Assembly (NCBI GenBank): GCA_903772945.1
Contig: CAICTM010000627.1
Location: 1 to 55,806 of the forward strand
Length of the DNA stretch: 55,806 bases
Reading direction: 5' to 3'
From: Seminavis robusta
Lineage: Eukaryota; Bacillariophyta; Bacillariophyceae; Naviculales; Naviculaceae
Of this stretch, positions 1 through 9,378 are shown piece by piece. Position numbers and translations under genes: made by a program. Numbering within the stretch: the first letter of the stretch is position 1; the number at the start of each line of letters is the position of its first letter. Under the pieces are notes generated by a model. The model ran no database searches. It was not told the DNA's origin and saw only the letters and a list, made by a program, of their open reading frames with translations.

Positions 1-283
1 AGCTATGGAAGATCCCTTTGCCCGTGGTGTCTGTGATGCTGTTGTGATCACGTTGAGTACTGGATATGCTGTTGGTTGCCTTTCAGCTCTTCTTTTGAAC
101 ACAATTTTGCCAGCAGATGACGAAGAGGAAATCACCGAGGCAGAAGGTCATGATCTGCTTCATAAGGCCACAAAATCGGTCGATGATGCTGAGTCAGCTG
201 AACCAAGCAGTGATGAAAGTGAAGAACTTGCGGCAGTGGAACCTCAAGAAGGATACTACACTTATGAAGAATTCAGCGCCTAG
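1..283 (+). CDS. C-terminal end of a probable nucleobase permease (NCS2 family), partial
   Basis: The reading frame is open from the left edge of the window to a TAG at 281-283, so this is the 3' end of a gene that begins outside; the ATG at 5 is probably internal. The visible part is one hydrophobic helix (STGYAVGCLSALLLNTILP) followed by a strongly acidic hydrophilic tail. A last helix with a small-residue start and an LLNxxLP end, then an acidic cytosolic tail, recalls the C-terminus of fungal UapA-like xanthine/uracil permeases. That assignment is inference from about 35 residues. A different polytopic transporter is possible. The gene converges on the ion-channel gene ending at 628. Confidence 0.5.
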   Translation, partial: AMEDPFARGVCDAVVITLSTGYAVGCLSALLLNTILPADDEEEITEAEGHDLLHKATKSVDDAESAEPSSDESEELAAVEPQEGYYTYEEFSA

Positions 284-627
284 CTGGCTAAGTTGACTAT
301 TGCAATTTTTGGTGGAAAGCTTGTGGCTCCCTTTTCCTATCCTCCGATTCCACCATCATTTTGATATTTGTTTGAAGAAAAGAAAGTAAAATTTTAAAAA
401 GAATCATTTTGACCCCTGAAAATCGCGGGATAGACCTGAACACCAATCCGCCTAGCTCAAATAATTGCTGGTGGCGACCTCTTTATTGTTGAAGCACCCG
501 GAGCGGAAGCAGGTTGCATCACGACTACAACGGCAACATCGAATGTTGCTTCTTGACCCACTTCGTCGTCAACTGATGGCGGTTGTGTTTGGCTCCGCAT
601 TCCTTAGGCGGTTTGGCTCCGCATTCC
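284..627. other. Convergent 3' intergenic region
   Basis: This stretch holds the 3' ends of two converging genes. It is AT-rich near 380-410 and shows no ORF of its own. A perfect 24-bp tandem duplication (587-610 and 611-634) overlaps the stop codon of the channel gene. Confidence 0.6.
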
Positions 628-634
628 TTAGGCG
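587..634. repeat. Perfect 24-bp tandem duplication over a stop codon
   Basis: Two identical head-to-tail 24-bp copies, each beginning gtttggctcc and ending ccttaggcg. The second copy contains the TAA stop (628-630, minus strand) of the ion-channel gene. The first lies just downstream in the transcript, so the duplication leaves the protein unchanged. Confidence 0.9.
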
Positions 635-2619
635 GGCTGATCCCAGGTCTTGACGCTCTCGTCAAGCCACACATCTTTCAAGCCTTTACCCCAATAGGGC
701 CTCGAAACAAACATTGCAATAACGAAAGCTGTGTAGGTCGAGAGTGTGAAGAAGAAAAAGAAGCGATCAACTTGGCGAAGTGAAACCGTGTACACCCATC
801 TCATGGGTCCAAATAGTTCTTTCTCCGTTGCAGGGCCGACGGGCATCGGCTCTTCTGCATGTCGATGTTGCATGTGTTGCTTCAAGGTTGTGAAACCCTC
901 AGTTTTGCGATGGTTGCTGCTGCTCGTTCGTTTCGTCTGGTGAGGAATCGATCCATTGACGGTAGAAAACCGTGCTGTTCGGCGAGAGTTTCGTTCCTCA
1001 AGGTAGCTGGCATAATTGTCACAATCGACGCCTCCTGCGTCTTGCTCCTCGAAAGGCCTGCTGGAAATGTCCTCTAATGCTGATTGTTCCTGAAGTGGAC
1101 GAGACCCAGCGCCGTTGATGGAGGACAAATCACTGCTTTGCCCAACACGATGTTCCTCTTCTTCGTTCTCGTCACGATTGTCCTTACACGTCGTGGACTT
1201 TACAAAGACCGAGGCTCTCATTCCATCGTATATGCGCTTCCCTCCCTCAGGTGAGAGCTTTGCTGCCTTGTCTTCTCTCATGAAATACAAATACCCAATG
1301 ATTACTGATTCGACCAACCCAACAATGACCCAATAGAAGCTCCAACCAATAAACTTGTCAATCCAGAGACGTTCATTGCTAACAGGCACCAGTCCACCAG
1401 TCGCAATCTGTTGTGCTACCACCACCAATGCCAAAGCCATACCATAGCTGAGACGTTCGCCAACACGCAGGTCCAACAGGAAGGTTCCCATACTGACATA
1501 TGTGAGAATAATTGTTGGAATGAGTAGATTGTTGACGTAGTACTTTTGGGACCGTTTGTAATACAGATTGAACCACACAGCCCCCCCTTGAAAGGCATAC
1601 CCACTCTCCGAGAGCTCTGGCACGGGCAAGTACTCGTTGAAAGTTGCCTCGAACTTGCCCTGTTCCATGCCGGTTCCATTCTTGAGATAGTACCGTATCA
1701 GATTTTTGTCTTGTCGCACCCAGGGTCCAAAAATGAACTGACAGCCCAGAGTATCAAAGGGTATCTGGCTCAAGCCTGCAAACTGACAGAAAGCAGCGAT
1801 GCCTCCATTGCGATTCCATTGCACGTGTCCATCACTGGTAACCAGTGCCATGGTTTCGGGTAGCGACTGCAACCCATCGACTTGGTTATACAAATCAAGA
1901 TCGGGCACCCACACTTCGGATTTTTCTCGATCGACACCGGCCCACAAGGAGACATACTCGGCACAAGTATCCTCGTCTTGTTCCCACTGTAATCGTTCAT
2001 CGGTCCATTCCAAATAGAGACTCATTAATATTTTGGCCGTGCCGGCCTGCACGTCGATTTTCTCCACCGCATGCGTTTCCAAGGTGACCGTCACATTCAA
2101 GGGAACGTGGTTGGCCGGGATGGGTGGAACGGCCGGATCGTAGTTTTGAAATATCGTATGTCGAATGTTGGATTCGCACTGATACCGTGACACAGATCCC
2201 TCGCAGCACTGCGCGTAGAGAAGGCGAATGCCACTAGATGCGCAGTCGTCCAGCGCCACAAAGTTCTGCGCCAGGCTTTCCAGTTCTCCACACGTCAAAT
2301 TATTGGACAAAAGAGAAGGCAGTTCCTCGTCGGGAGGAAAAAGTGGAATCTTATCGGCCATGACTCTGGAACCACGGCAGATGGAACACGAGGAGGCATT
2401 ATAAGGCGCTTGTGCCTGCAGCAACCGGGGATTATCCAACGCGTGCGAAGGAATGGCAATGGATGTTGTCACTCTGGGGCGCAGTCGCTCCTGCATGTGC
2501 GCCAATTGATCCACAGTGTTGCTGATCTTGGGTCGTCGTGGCGCTGACACTGCTGCTGCGCCCAGCAGCAGCGACAGAAGAGTCAATAGGAGCATTGTTT
2601 GTTGATTGTGGAGGTACAT
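628..2619 (-). CDS. Cys-loop (pentameric) ligand-gated ion channel with diatom Cys-rich N-terminal domain
   Basis: Single-exon 663-aa membrane protein. A hydrophobic signal peptide spans about residues 9-26. Residues 78-148 form a Cys-rich segment with pairs at C78/C81 and C138/C139, of a type I associate with diatom surface proteins. The ligand-binding domain follows (about 172-360). It has the W-x-D-x-R-L element (LEWTDERL, 203-210), the loop-A motif WVPD (237-240), and a Cys-loop from C278 to C293 containing PFD. The Cys-loop has 14 intervening residues, one more than the classical 13. M1 is about 362-383, M2 391-410, M3 420-447. A hydrophilic loop of about 170 residues precedes M4 near the C-terminus. 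Gly-Glu-Arg (387-389) just before M2 matches the Gly-Glu of cation-selective receptors, so a cation channel is inferred. Ligand unknown. Met9 could be an alternative start. Confidence 0.93.
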   Translation of the reverse strand: MYLHNQQTMLLLTLLSLLLGAAAVSAPRRPKISNTVDQLAHMQERLRPRVTTSIAIPSHALDNPRLLQAQAPYNASSCSICRGSRVMADKIPLFPPDEELPSLLSNNLTCGELESLAQNFVALDDCASSGIRLLYAQCCEGSVSRYQCESNIRHTIFQNYDPAVPPIPANHVPLNVTVTLETHAVEKIDVQAGTAKILMSLYLEWTDERLQWEQDEDTCAEYVSLWAGVDREKSEVWVPDLDLYNQVDGLQSLPETMALVTSDGHVQWNRNGGIAAFCQFAGLSQIPFDTLGCQFIFGPWVRQDKNLIRYYLKNGTGMEQGKFEATFNEYLPVPELSESGYAFQGGAVWFNLYYKRSQKYYVNNLLIPTIILTYVSMGTFLLDLRVGERLSYGMALALVVVAQQIATGGLVPVSNERLWIDKFIGWSFYWVIVGLVESVIIGYLYFMREDKAAKLSPEGGKRIYDGMRASVFVKSTTCKDNRDENEEEEHRVGQSSDLSSINGAGSRPLQEQSALEDISSRPFEEQDAGGVDCDNYASYLEERNSRRTARFSTVNGSIPHQTKRTSSSNHRKTEGFTTLKQHMQHRHAEEPMPVGPATEKELFGPMRWVYTVSLRQVDRFFFFFTLSTYTAFVIAMFVSRPYWGKGLKDVWLDESVKTWDQPA

Positions 2620-2907
2620 GATAGCTTAAAAAGAGCCAATTGTTCAAGTGGGATGAAATGATCAAGTACTTAGTAGTACCTGGTACCTGGTAGTGGAGGG
2701 AGGACTTTCTGTCAATCTGTCAATGTCAAAAGTCAAAGCTGGTCGTAAGACCGCAACGCCTTGAAATTTTTCAAGCCAGCAGAGACACCATTTTAAAGCA
2801 GCAAGGCGGGTACAATACCTTTCGTGAGAGTATGTTGCGTGGGTGGAGTGTTGCCTGAGTGACAGTCGAGTCGAGTCGAGTCGAGTCGAGTCACTCAGTC
2901 ATGGTGG
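2620..2907. other. 5' region of the ion-channel gene
   Basis: Upstream of the minus-strand channel gene. It contains repeated GGTACC/TAGTACC motifs near 2672-2690 and ends in a GTCGA microsatellite. No ORF or clear core promoter was recognised. Confidence 0.5.
2865..2892. repeat. GTCGA pentanucleotide microsatellite
   Basis: About 5.6 perfect copies of GTCGA, 16 bp outside the left target-site duplicate of the adjacent transposon. A shorter array of the same unit (reverse complement, about three copies) occurs near 36187-36204. Confidence 0.9.
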
Positions 2908-2916
2908 TTCCAGGAA

Positions 2917-4534
2917 GGCCCCGTCATACGACTGATATCCCGACTAAGGTTTTAAAGTCGCGTCGGATCGCTGAAAGTCGTTCACAAAGTCGCGTGCGAG
3001 TCGCACGCGACTTTAACACGAGATCCATGGGTGGACCCTTAGATTTTGCTCTAGAATTGGTGGAAAGTCACCAAACCAAGCCATTAAAATAGGTAGGGGT
3101 AACCCATTGGAGACTATATATCAATTCTATTACATGTATGGTGGGCCCCCACAATGTTGGTTCACATGAAAATCTGAGTTGCCGTCACTGGGAGCGCCAT
3201 GGTCGAGGTTTGTTTTCTTGTTTTGTGGGAGGCTTTTCAAGCTGTTGCACCGGAAGCAGGTCAATTTCGCTTGCTGATGGCGATAGTAACTTGCACAACA
3301 GAGAAGTCAGCCTCTGCAAACTCAGCCGAGCCCTCCTACGGTAGCTTTGGCTGTACCAGGTATCAGGTATCCATAGTCCAGCCACCGAGGCTACTGTACG
3401 TACGGAGTAGTTGAAACTCGCAAGATCCACCTTCTGTTGACGACCAATGGATTGTTGTAGTATTATCAGTAATAGCGGTCGCTGTTGTTGCTGTCAATTT
3501 AGTGGTACACTCGTAGCGCATTGTTCGGTTGCTTTGGTCGTTGTGTTGTTGACTGGCAAATTTGCTGTAGTGGCTGCTCCGGTAGGGGATCCTGCCTGTT
3601 GCTTTGATAAGAATGCACTCTTCTAGCGATATCGACGACCAATTGGTTTGTTGTTAATAGTAGTAGCAGTAGTCTTGTTGCGACTGTTGCCATTCCTCTT
3701 CTGGCGACAGCCTGTTGTTGTTGCCATGGTAGCGGTAGCTTCGTGCATGGTAGCGGTAGCTACCGCAGCTGCGGTAGCTTCAGCTGCGGTAGCTTCGTTA
3801 GTTCGCTCGCAGCTGCGGTAGCTTCATTAGTTCGTTCGTTGATTCTTGTTGTCCTCGCGAACTCCACGTAGGTGTAGGCTGTTGCCGATTCTGTGCTGTT
3901 GTTGTAGCGGTAGTCGTTTCCTTCGTCGTTTCCTTCGATCTTCTCGTAAATTCACTCCAAACCGATGGATGCAGCTCGTTCCGCGTTCCGATTGTTGACA
4001 TCGCCTTCATGGTAGCTTCTCTTGTCGTCGAGGCAACTCGCTGGTCGATAACAACCGTCAACGATAACAACAAACACGCTGCGGTCCACCGAAGGTGTCG
4101 AGTGGTGGCAGGTGGTGGCAATGGACAATGGACAACCTCCTCTCGCCGATGGGCTCCAGCATGATCCAGACAACCTTTGAGCACCAAACCAAGTGCTCTA
4201 TGTTCCTTTTTGAGGTGTTAGAAGCGATCGGAACGGCTTATTTGGGTACCCCTACCATTGTCGCTGTTGTGAAAGTGCGCTTTTCCGCCAAAATAGCGAA
4301 AAAATTTAAGGGTAGAGTTATGGATCTCGTGTTAATACGACTTTTCAAACTACTTTCAGCGACCCGACGCGACTTTGTCACCGTGTTCATAGTAAACTTG
4401 CGCGACTTTCAAAGTCGTGCGAGAAAGTTGCATGCGACTTTCATGCGAATCTCACGCGACTTTCTGTACGACTTTTGATGCGACTTTGGAGCTACTCTGC
4501 GACTTTTGGCTCCTAGCAGTCGCATGACGGGGCC
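2917..4534. mobile_element. Non-autonomous DNA transposon with long terminal inverted repeats (Mutator-like)
   Basis: The left end (2917-2927, GGCCCCGTCAT) is repeated inverted at the right end (4524-4534, ATGACGGGGCC). Similarity continues inward with gaps: a block near 3014-3040 (aacacgagatccat) matches the complement of 4320-4343, and tagggGtA-type sequence near 3090-3105 matches 4240-4256. Both arms carry a subterminal array of AAAGTCGC-type motifs, longer in the right arm (4345-4515). Flanks are TTCCAGGAA (2908-2916) and TTCCAGAAA (4535-4543), a 9-bp target duplication with one mismatch. A 9-bp duplication plus inverted repeats of roughly 190-300 bp fits the Mutator superfamily. The 1,618-bp body has no transposase and only weak short ORFs, so it would need a helper transposase. 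Confidence 0.8.
3720..3845. repeat. Degenerate tandem repeat inside the transposon
   Basis: Multiple copies of a unit around gctgcggtagcttc and atggtagcggtagc, interleaved with gttagttcgttcg. It lies in the internal part of the 2917-4534 element and explains the short ORFs called there. Confidence 0.7.
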
Positions 4535-4543
4535 TTCCAGAAA

Positions 4544-5011
4544 GTTAGCTTTGGCCTTTGGGTCCCACCACCGCGTCGAAAAGTTTTAGGGGGGGTTAGG
4601 CATCGGCGCGGGGGAGGGAAGAGGAGGACGAGAAAAGAGAGAGTGAGGGTTAGATTCCAGGTTCCGGTTTTGGGAGGGGTATCTGCATGCGTGGAGTCAT
4701 CATCCCTAAACAAAGGATGACTCAAGATATAACAAACATGGGGGATAGGGCAAGAAAGTTGGGGAAGCCATAATTGTTGTGACGTATCGCGGCAGTTACA
4801 TCATGAAGTGTCAGCACTGAGACGTCCTCTCAGACATCCATTTGGTTGGTCTCACACTGTCTCGAAATTCAAATCTACTATCCGTTATTTTTTTCTGGCC
4901 CGGGTTTTCCCTTCCTTCGCTGCCACCAAACCCTCCACGAAACTCATTATTCGGCTATTGATTTGGGTATCACGGTACATTTATTTTATTTCATTTGCTG
5001 CTGCTACTACA
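4544..5011. other. Intergenic stretch without a recognised gene
   Basis: Region between the transposon and the 3' end of the transposase-like gene. It includes a purine-rich segment (about 4600-4660) and no supported ORF. I looked for an inverted partner near 8200-8500 that could mark transposon ends and did not find a convincing one. Confidence 0.5.
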
Positions 5012-8000
5012 CTAGGAGTTAACAGCATACCCATGCATTCGAAAGCGACAATGAGGATGGTGTGGTGGTCGGCCAACCCTTCTACTCAACCAATTGATGT
5101 ACGGCGTGCAGCATCCCCTTTGTGGTGGTCGGTAAGCTGGCGGAAAGGCAGGGAGAATGGCACGAAACTGTTGTTGCATTTGGAGCATCGCCATCTGCTG
5201 CTGCATGATTTGGATTTGTTGCTGCTGCTGCTGTTGTTGCTGCTGTTGCTGCTGCTGTTGTTGCTGCTGCTGCGGTTGTTGCTGCTGTTGCTGCTGTTGC
5301 TGCTGTTGTTGCTGACGCCGCTGTTGCTGCTGTTGAACAAGTTGACGGCATCTACTTACATAATTGTTCGTCGTCGTTGTTGTTGTTGTTGCTGCTGCTG
5401 CGGCAGTTGCAGGAGGACGGACCGGTGATGGAGCACTATTTGAATTTGAATCTTCATTTAATGGTGGTGGTGATGCCGGTGGTTCCGGTTCCATGCACAA
5501 CTGACACAAACAACAATCATTCGGTGCATACTTTTGGCGATGGGGTTTGAATTGCGTGAGATACTCAGAGAAAAATCGCTCCCCATTATCCTTCGCCAAT
5601 GGTTCTGCGTAGGGAAAGGGAGGGGTTGATATGCCAACTGCTGCCGCCATTTTATTGAGAAAGGCAAGTTCGGTGTGGTTCCAAAAAGGCACAACCTTCT
5701 CCCATGCCGCTGGAATTAACTTCCTCTGCTCTTCGCCAATTCTTGACAGAAACGCTCGCTTGTGCCGAATCGACAGGTTGTATCGAGCCGTGCCACAAAG
5801 GTTGAGAGCGCCAGCGAGAGATGCTCTCATTCCACTGTTGGCAAAGTGTGCGAATCGGTCATGGAAAGCCTCTAACTTGGATTCGCCTCTCCTTGAAAGA
5901 TACTCAGGCAGCTGGTGCTTGGCATTTGGTGAAGGTGAGATTCTGTCATACATTCGATCGAGTGGGAGCGGATCTGCCAAATACTGGGCCTTCCCAATGC
6001 AATTTTCCACAGCAGACTTTGTGTCGGATGTAAACAGGGTTACCTTTCGAGCTGGATCAAGGCGACCTTGGGCTGGCTGAGAATCGTCACTGGAAGTCAC
6101 CTTGTATCGACAGAACCACTGCTGAAGATTTTGCCTCATTGTCTCCGGTTCTCGCATCTTCTTCCGCAGGTATTTAGAGTACCGGTCACGGAAGATCTTC
6201 GAAGCTTGCATATCCGAGATATCTTGAAGGGAGTAACATCTTCCATTGACAGACAATGTCCCAGTCTTCAGTGCATGGAGGAGTTTCTCCAAATCGGCAG
6301 GTTCGTATTCATAAAGGCAATTCAAAAGATCAGTGATGGCTTGCATGTAATCAACATGACACTTCCGCAGAGTACTAATGATTCTTTTTTCGAAATGAAA
6401 CAGGCCCAGCCTTCCTTCGATGTCAGGAAAAAGAACTTCCCAATAGTCATTCTTATTGGGCCAAGTATCACTGTACATTGCAGCTGGATTGAAGATGTCT
6501 CTCTTGGCTAACTGTGTTGCGGCATGAGAGAAGTGGATGGTCTTGGTAGAAGGAACCAGAACTGCCGATGCTATCTCTCCTGTCTCCGTGGCCGCATCCC
6601 ACACCGCAACAGCAGAAAGACTCTTCCGGTAATTCTTGACAGGTTGGAATGTGTGGTCCTGGCAAAAGATTCCCTTCTCACACTTAACTCCCTGTATCTC
6701 TCTTGTATGGCGCTCCTTGTCACTGATCAGCCAAGGATTCCTGTTAGTAGCAGCGGCTTCATCAAAAATGTCTCTGATGGTATCACCCAAGGGAGGAAAC
6801 AATCGCATGTAAGTCCCATCCTTGGAAATAAATGGCTCCGTGGGATCCTTTGAAGGATACTGTCTCATGTAAGAGTAATAAGAGGCCATTCGATTGATGT
6901 ACTCTCGGTTCATCGCATTGTACATGAGTCGGCTGCAGAGTTCTCCATTGCCGTAAGAGAGCATTATCATTTCGAAAGTGTCCGTGGAAGCTCTGTCAAG
7001 GTGAGAAGACTTGGACGCCAATGCATATTTTGAATCCACCGGATACATCAATGCAGCATGTCGAGGTATGAGAGCCAACACTTCGGCAGAGTTAGCTTGG
7101 AATCGCCTCTTACAACAGCTGCAAACCATTGACATCACAATACACCAGGACGGGCAACCATGTAGGCCGAAGATTGGAAAGAGAGTCTTGTTCTTGGACC
7201 AATTCGTCCTTGCATTTACCATTTTCCCAGAACACTTGATGTCAGGACAAGGTACAGTAATATCACACTTGCTCCAGTCCACAAGAAGGAGTTTCTGACC
7301 AATGATCGAATGATAGTGTGGGCAGTTTGTGACTGTAGATTCTGGAACAGTGAATGTTAAGCCCTGAAAATGCTTCCTGAAGGCTTGGTCGTCCCGTGGT
7401 CTGATGACCATGTCAGCAACGATCTGTGCAACTGCAATCATGGCAAGTGGAGCGCTCTTCGTGTTATGCTGTTCGACAAAAGAATCGTCCTTAACCATTG
7501 CTGTTACCTTTTTACAGAGTAAATTAGGAGACAAACTGGTGCCCATCTTTGGTTTGGGTTTCGCGGTGGCCGCAGCCACGGCAGCAGCAGTCGCGGCAGG
7601 TTCTCTTGGAGCAAAGAAGATCTCACCAGCTTCCTTGGTTGAATGTCTCCAGCTTCCCCTTTCTTCGGGAGTCAGAGGTTTGGTGAACAATGCTTGGAGA
7701 CGTTGCTCTTCTTGTATGCAGTCCAGTGACAGTTTATTCAAGTCACCGTGACCTTTCGTTTTGGTGTTCTTCAAGCACCGACTGTGGTGTGCTCTTTTGG
7801 GAACTCGAAGACCGTAGTGTCGGGCTTTGCAGATCTTGCAGTCTTTCAAAGGGTCGAAGATGTCGGCAGTCTCCCCAGCCAGGTTTGATTGCTTGCTTCT
7901 CTTTGGTGGGTTGTTACTTCCGGCAAGTTGATATCCTCTCTTTTGTTGCGAATTTCTCTGCTGGCTTTGTCTACCCATTTCTTTATTTTGTGGCAATTCT

Positions 8001-8050
8001 TCAGGGTTTCGCCCTTCATTGGTGGTGGTAACAGTGGGTGCTGAGGCCAT
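5012..8050 (-). CDS. Transposase-like protein with zinc fingers, RNase H-like core and polyglutamine tail
   Basis: Uninterrupted 1,012-aa ORF. The N-terminus has a finger-like segment with C71-x2-C74, H88/H89 and C92, of a kind seen in diatom transposon proteins. A second metal-binding segment with paired cysteines spans about 268-313 and ends in a MYPV motif, resembling DUF6729-type zinc regions. The central part looks like an RNase H-fold transposase: D465 in a D-H-T-F context, D528 in SDTWPNKND, then a GLFHFEKR helix (549-556). These are only candidate catalytic residues. The C-terminus contains long polyglutamine runs encoded at about 5200-5345, then a Q/M-rich end. The frame is intact, so the gene is either recently active or domesticated. 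No terminal repeats were found. The exact transposon superfamily is uncertain. Confidence 0.65.
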   Translation of the reverse strand: MASAPTVTTTNEGRNPEELPQNKEMGRQSQQRNSQQKRGYQLAGSNNPPKRSKQSNLAGETADIFDPLKDCKICKARHYGLRVPKRAHHSRCLKNTKTKGHGDLNKLSLDCIQEEQRLQALFTKPLTPEERGSWRHSTKEAGEIFFAPREPAATAAAVAAATAKPKPKMGTSLSPNLLCKKVTAMVKDDSFVEQHNTKSAPLAMIAVAQIVADMVIRPRDDQAFRKHFQGLTFTVPESTVTNCPHYHSIIGQKLLLVDWSKCDITVPCPDIKCSGKMVNARTNWSKNKTLFPIFGLHGCPSWCIVMSMVCSCCKRRFQANSAEVLALIPRHAALMYPVDSKYALASKSSHLDRASTDTFEMIMLSYGNGELCSRLMYNAMNREYINRMASYYSYMRQYPSKDPTEPFISKDGTYMRLFPPLGDTIRDIFDEAAATNRNPWLISDKERHTREIQGVKCEKGIFCQDHTFQPVKNYRKSLSAVAVWDAATETGEIASAVLVPSTKTIHFSHAATQLAKRDIFNPAAMYSDTWPNKNDYWEVLFPDIEGRLGLFHFEKRIISTLRKCHVDYMQAITDLLNCLYEYEPADLEKLLHALKTGTLSVNGRCYSLQDISDMQASKIFRDRYSKYLRKKMREPETMRQNLQQWFCRYKVTSSDDSQPAQGRLDPARKVTLFTSDTKSAVENCIGKAQYLADPLPLDRMYDRISPSPNAKHQLPEYLSRRGESKLEAFHDRFAHFANSGMRASLAGALNLCGTARYNLSIRHKRAFLSRIGEEQRKLIPAAWEKVVPFWNHTELAFLNKMAAAVGISTPPFPYAEPLAKDNGERFFSEYLTQFKPHRQKYAPNDCCLCQLCMEPEPPASPPPLNEDSNSNSAPSPVRPPATAAAAATTTTTTTNNYVSRCRQLVQQQQQRRQQQQQQQQQQQQQPQQQQQQQQQQQQQQQQQQQIQIMQQQMAMLQMQQQFRAILPAFPPAYRPPQRGCCTPYINWLSRRVGRPPHHPHCRFRMHGYAVNS
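5200..5345 (-). repeat. CAG/CAA trinucleotide tract encoding polyglutamine
   Basis: An interrupted CTG/TTG array on the plus strand, read as CAG/CAA in the minus-strand gene. It encodes several Q runs broken by P, R and I/M residues. Mixed codons make the DNA less homogeneous than the protein. Confidence 0.9.
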
Positions 8051-8535
8051 GGTGGATCTTTTCGCTCTTGAACTTGCAATTTTGGCAGAGTTAATGAAAT
8101 GACGGCTTGGATGGCCATGGTCGCATTGGCCGGCTGATGGAATCTTTATTTTCTTTTCCGAAGAATAGAAAATAGATAACTTGGTAGCACATTGTCTCTT
8201 TTGGTATGTGTCATGTAAGCGTCACTAGTCGTTAAGTGTTGCTGACATATACATTTTTCTTAGCCAATCACATCACTGCCTTCTACCGCTTAAAATCCGT
8301 CGCGGAACGACAAACCTCCAGCTCGTGCTCGTACGGTAATGGTGCTGTACCGAATGATCATCTGATCCAAACATACCGAATGATCTGATCCACACCTTCG
8401 CCCTATTAGTAATAGCACAAATATTCCAAGCATCAGCTCAACAAAAGAAGATTTGCCTGACATCCCTCGAATCCAAACTCAGCTTACACCAAAGAACAGT
8501 TAGTTAATTACCAGTGGCTACCCTACCTTGCAACA
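8051..8535. other. Divergent intergenic region
   Basis: Between the start of the transposase-like gene (minus) and the first DUF2306-like gene (plus). The last ~100 bases before 8536 recur before the second copy (about 9812-9892), so they are part of the duplicated unit and probably hold its 5' UTR and promoter-proximal DNA. Confidence 0.6.
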
Positions 8536-9378
8536 ATGAACCAACACACCACTTTTGTTGTTTGCCTGTTGACTTTTCTTTTCTGGGAGAGTTGGTCCCG
8601 CTCTTTGTTGAGTCTCTTTGGGGTCCACTTCTGGGATCGTCAGCATGTATTGGAAATTATCCATTCCAACCCTGTTGGACTCTACAACAGCACCGCCTTT
8701 GCAGAGATTGCAGAGACCCAATATTCTCCACGCCGATACATTTACCTGCTTCCGCATATCATAGGTGCCATCATTTGGTGGAATCTGTACTTTTTGCAGC
8801 TCATTCCCAAAGTTCGGCATGCCTTCAACAAGAGATTGCATCGCTGGTTGGGACGGCTCCTCATGGTCACTGCCTGCATGCAAACCAGCAGTGGTGTAGG
8901 GTTGGCCTTGACATCCCATTCCAAGATCATTCCTATTGTCAGTGGCTTTTTGGCATTAGCAGTCTTCTATTGTGTTTATCATGCTTGGAAGTATGCCATT
9001 CATAGAGACATTCCCCGACACAAGTATTGGGTGTTCAAGGTGGTTGGGTACTTGCAGACCATCGCATTGCAGAGGATCTTTTTAATGCTGTTGATCACCA
9101 CACATCAAATGGGCTGGTACGGGCTGTACCCAGATCTTGGGGAGAATAGCACACTGGAGGAAGCTAATGATGTGGTGTTGGACATGTTTGATCACTCCTT
9201 TGTCTTTGCCATCTTCACTGTCATGCTGCTCACGGAATGGTACATTGCTGGGGAGCAAGGTATGATGGAAGCTCCTGAACCCAGCCAAGGATATGCCACT
9301 GACAAATCAAGCCAAAGTGTGACAACAAAACCACCGACTGTGAATGAAAAACAACAGCCATTGCTGTCTGGAAGCTAG
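8536..9378 (+). CDS. DUF2306-like polytopic membrane protein, copy 1
   Basis: Single-exon 280-aa protein. Hydrophobic segments lie at about residues 6-19, 68-92, 105-125, 130-150, 165-187 and 212-230, giving a polytopic membrane protein. Histidines sit at helix ends: H74 (LLPH), H102 (KRLHRWLGRL), H149 (YHAW), H156/H162 and H190. The L-H-R-x-x-G pattern after a helix recalls the DUF2306 family of predicted membrane proteins. Paired helix-end histidines would suit a heme-binding bundle, but that is inference. The C-terminal ~45 residues are hydrophilic. The start is set by alignment with the neighbouring paralog, which begins at the equivalent ATG. Function unknown. Confidence 0.8.
   Translation: MNQHTTFVVCLLTFLFWESWSRSLLSLFGVHFWDRQHVLEIIHSNPVGLYNSTAFAEIAETQYSPRRYIYLLPHIIGAIIWWNLYFLQLIPKVRHAFNKRLHRWLGRLLMVTACMQTSSGVGLALTSHSKIIPIVSGFLALAVFYCVYHAWKYAIHRDIPRHKYWVFKVVGYLQTIALQRIFLMLLITTHQMGWYGLYPDLGENSTLEEANDVVLDMFDHSFVFAIFTVMLLTEWYIAGEQGMMEAPEPSQGYATDKSSQSVTTKPPTVNEKQQPLLSGS

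Noticed and set aside
4808..5428. 206-codon plus-strand ORF with polyleucine
   Set aside because: The leucine run is the antisense reading of the CAG/CAA tract of the transposase-like gene.
4784..8280. Possible terminal inverted repeats around the transposase-like ORF (gtgacg...ttacat and tgtcagca elements on both sides)
   Set aside because: The two elements occur in the opposite order on the complementary strand, so they do not form an inverted repeat; similarity is short and likely chance.
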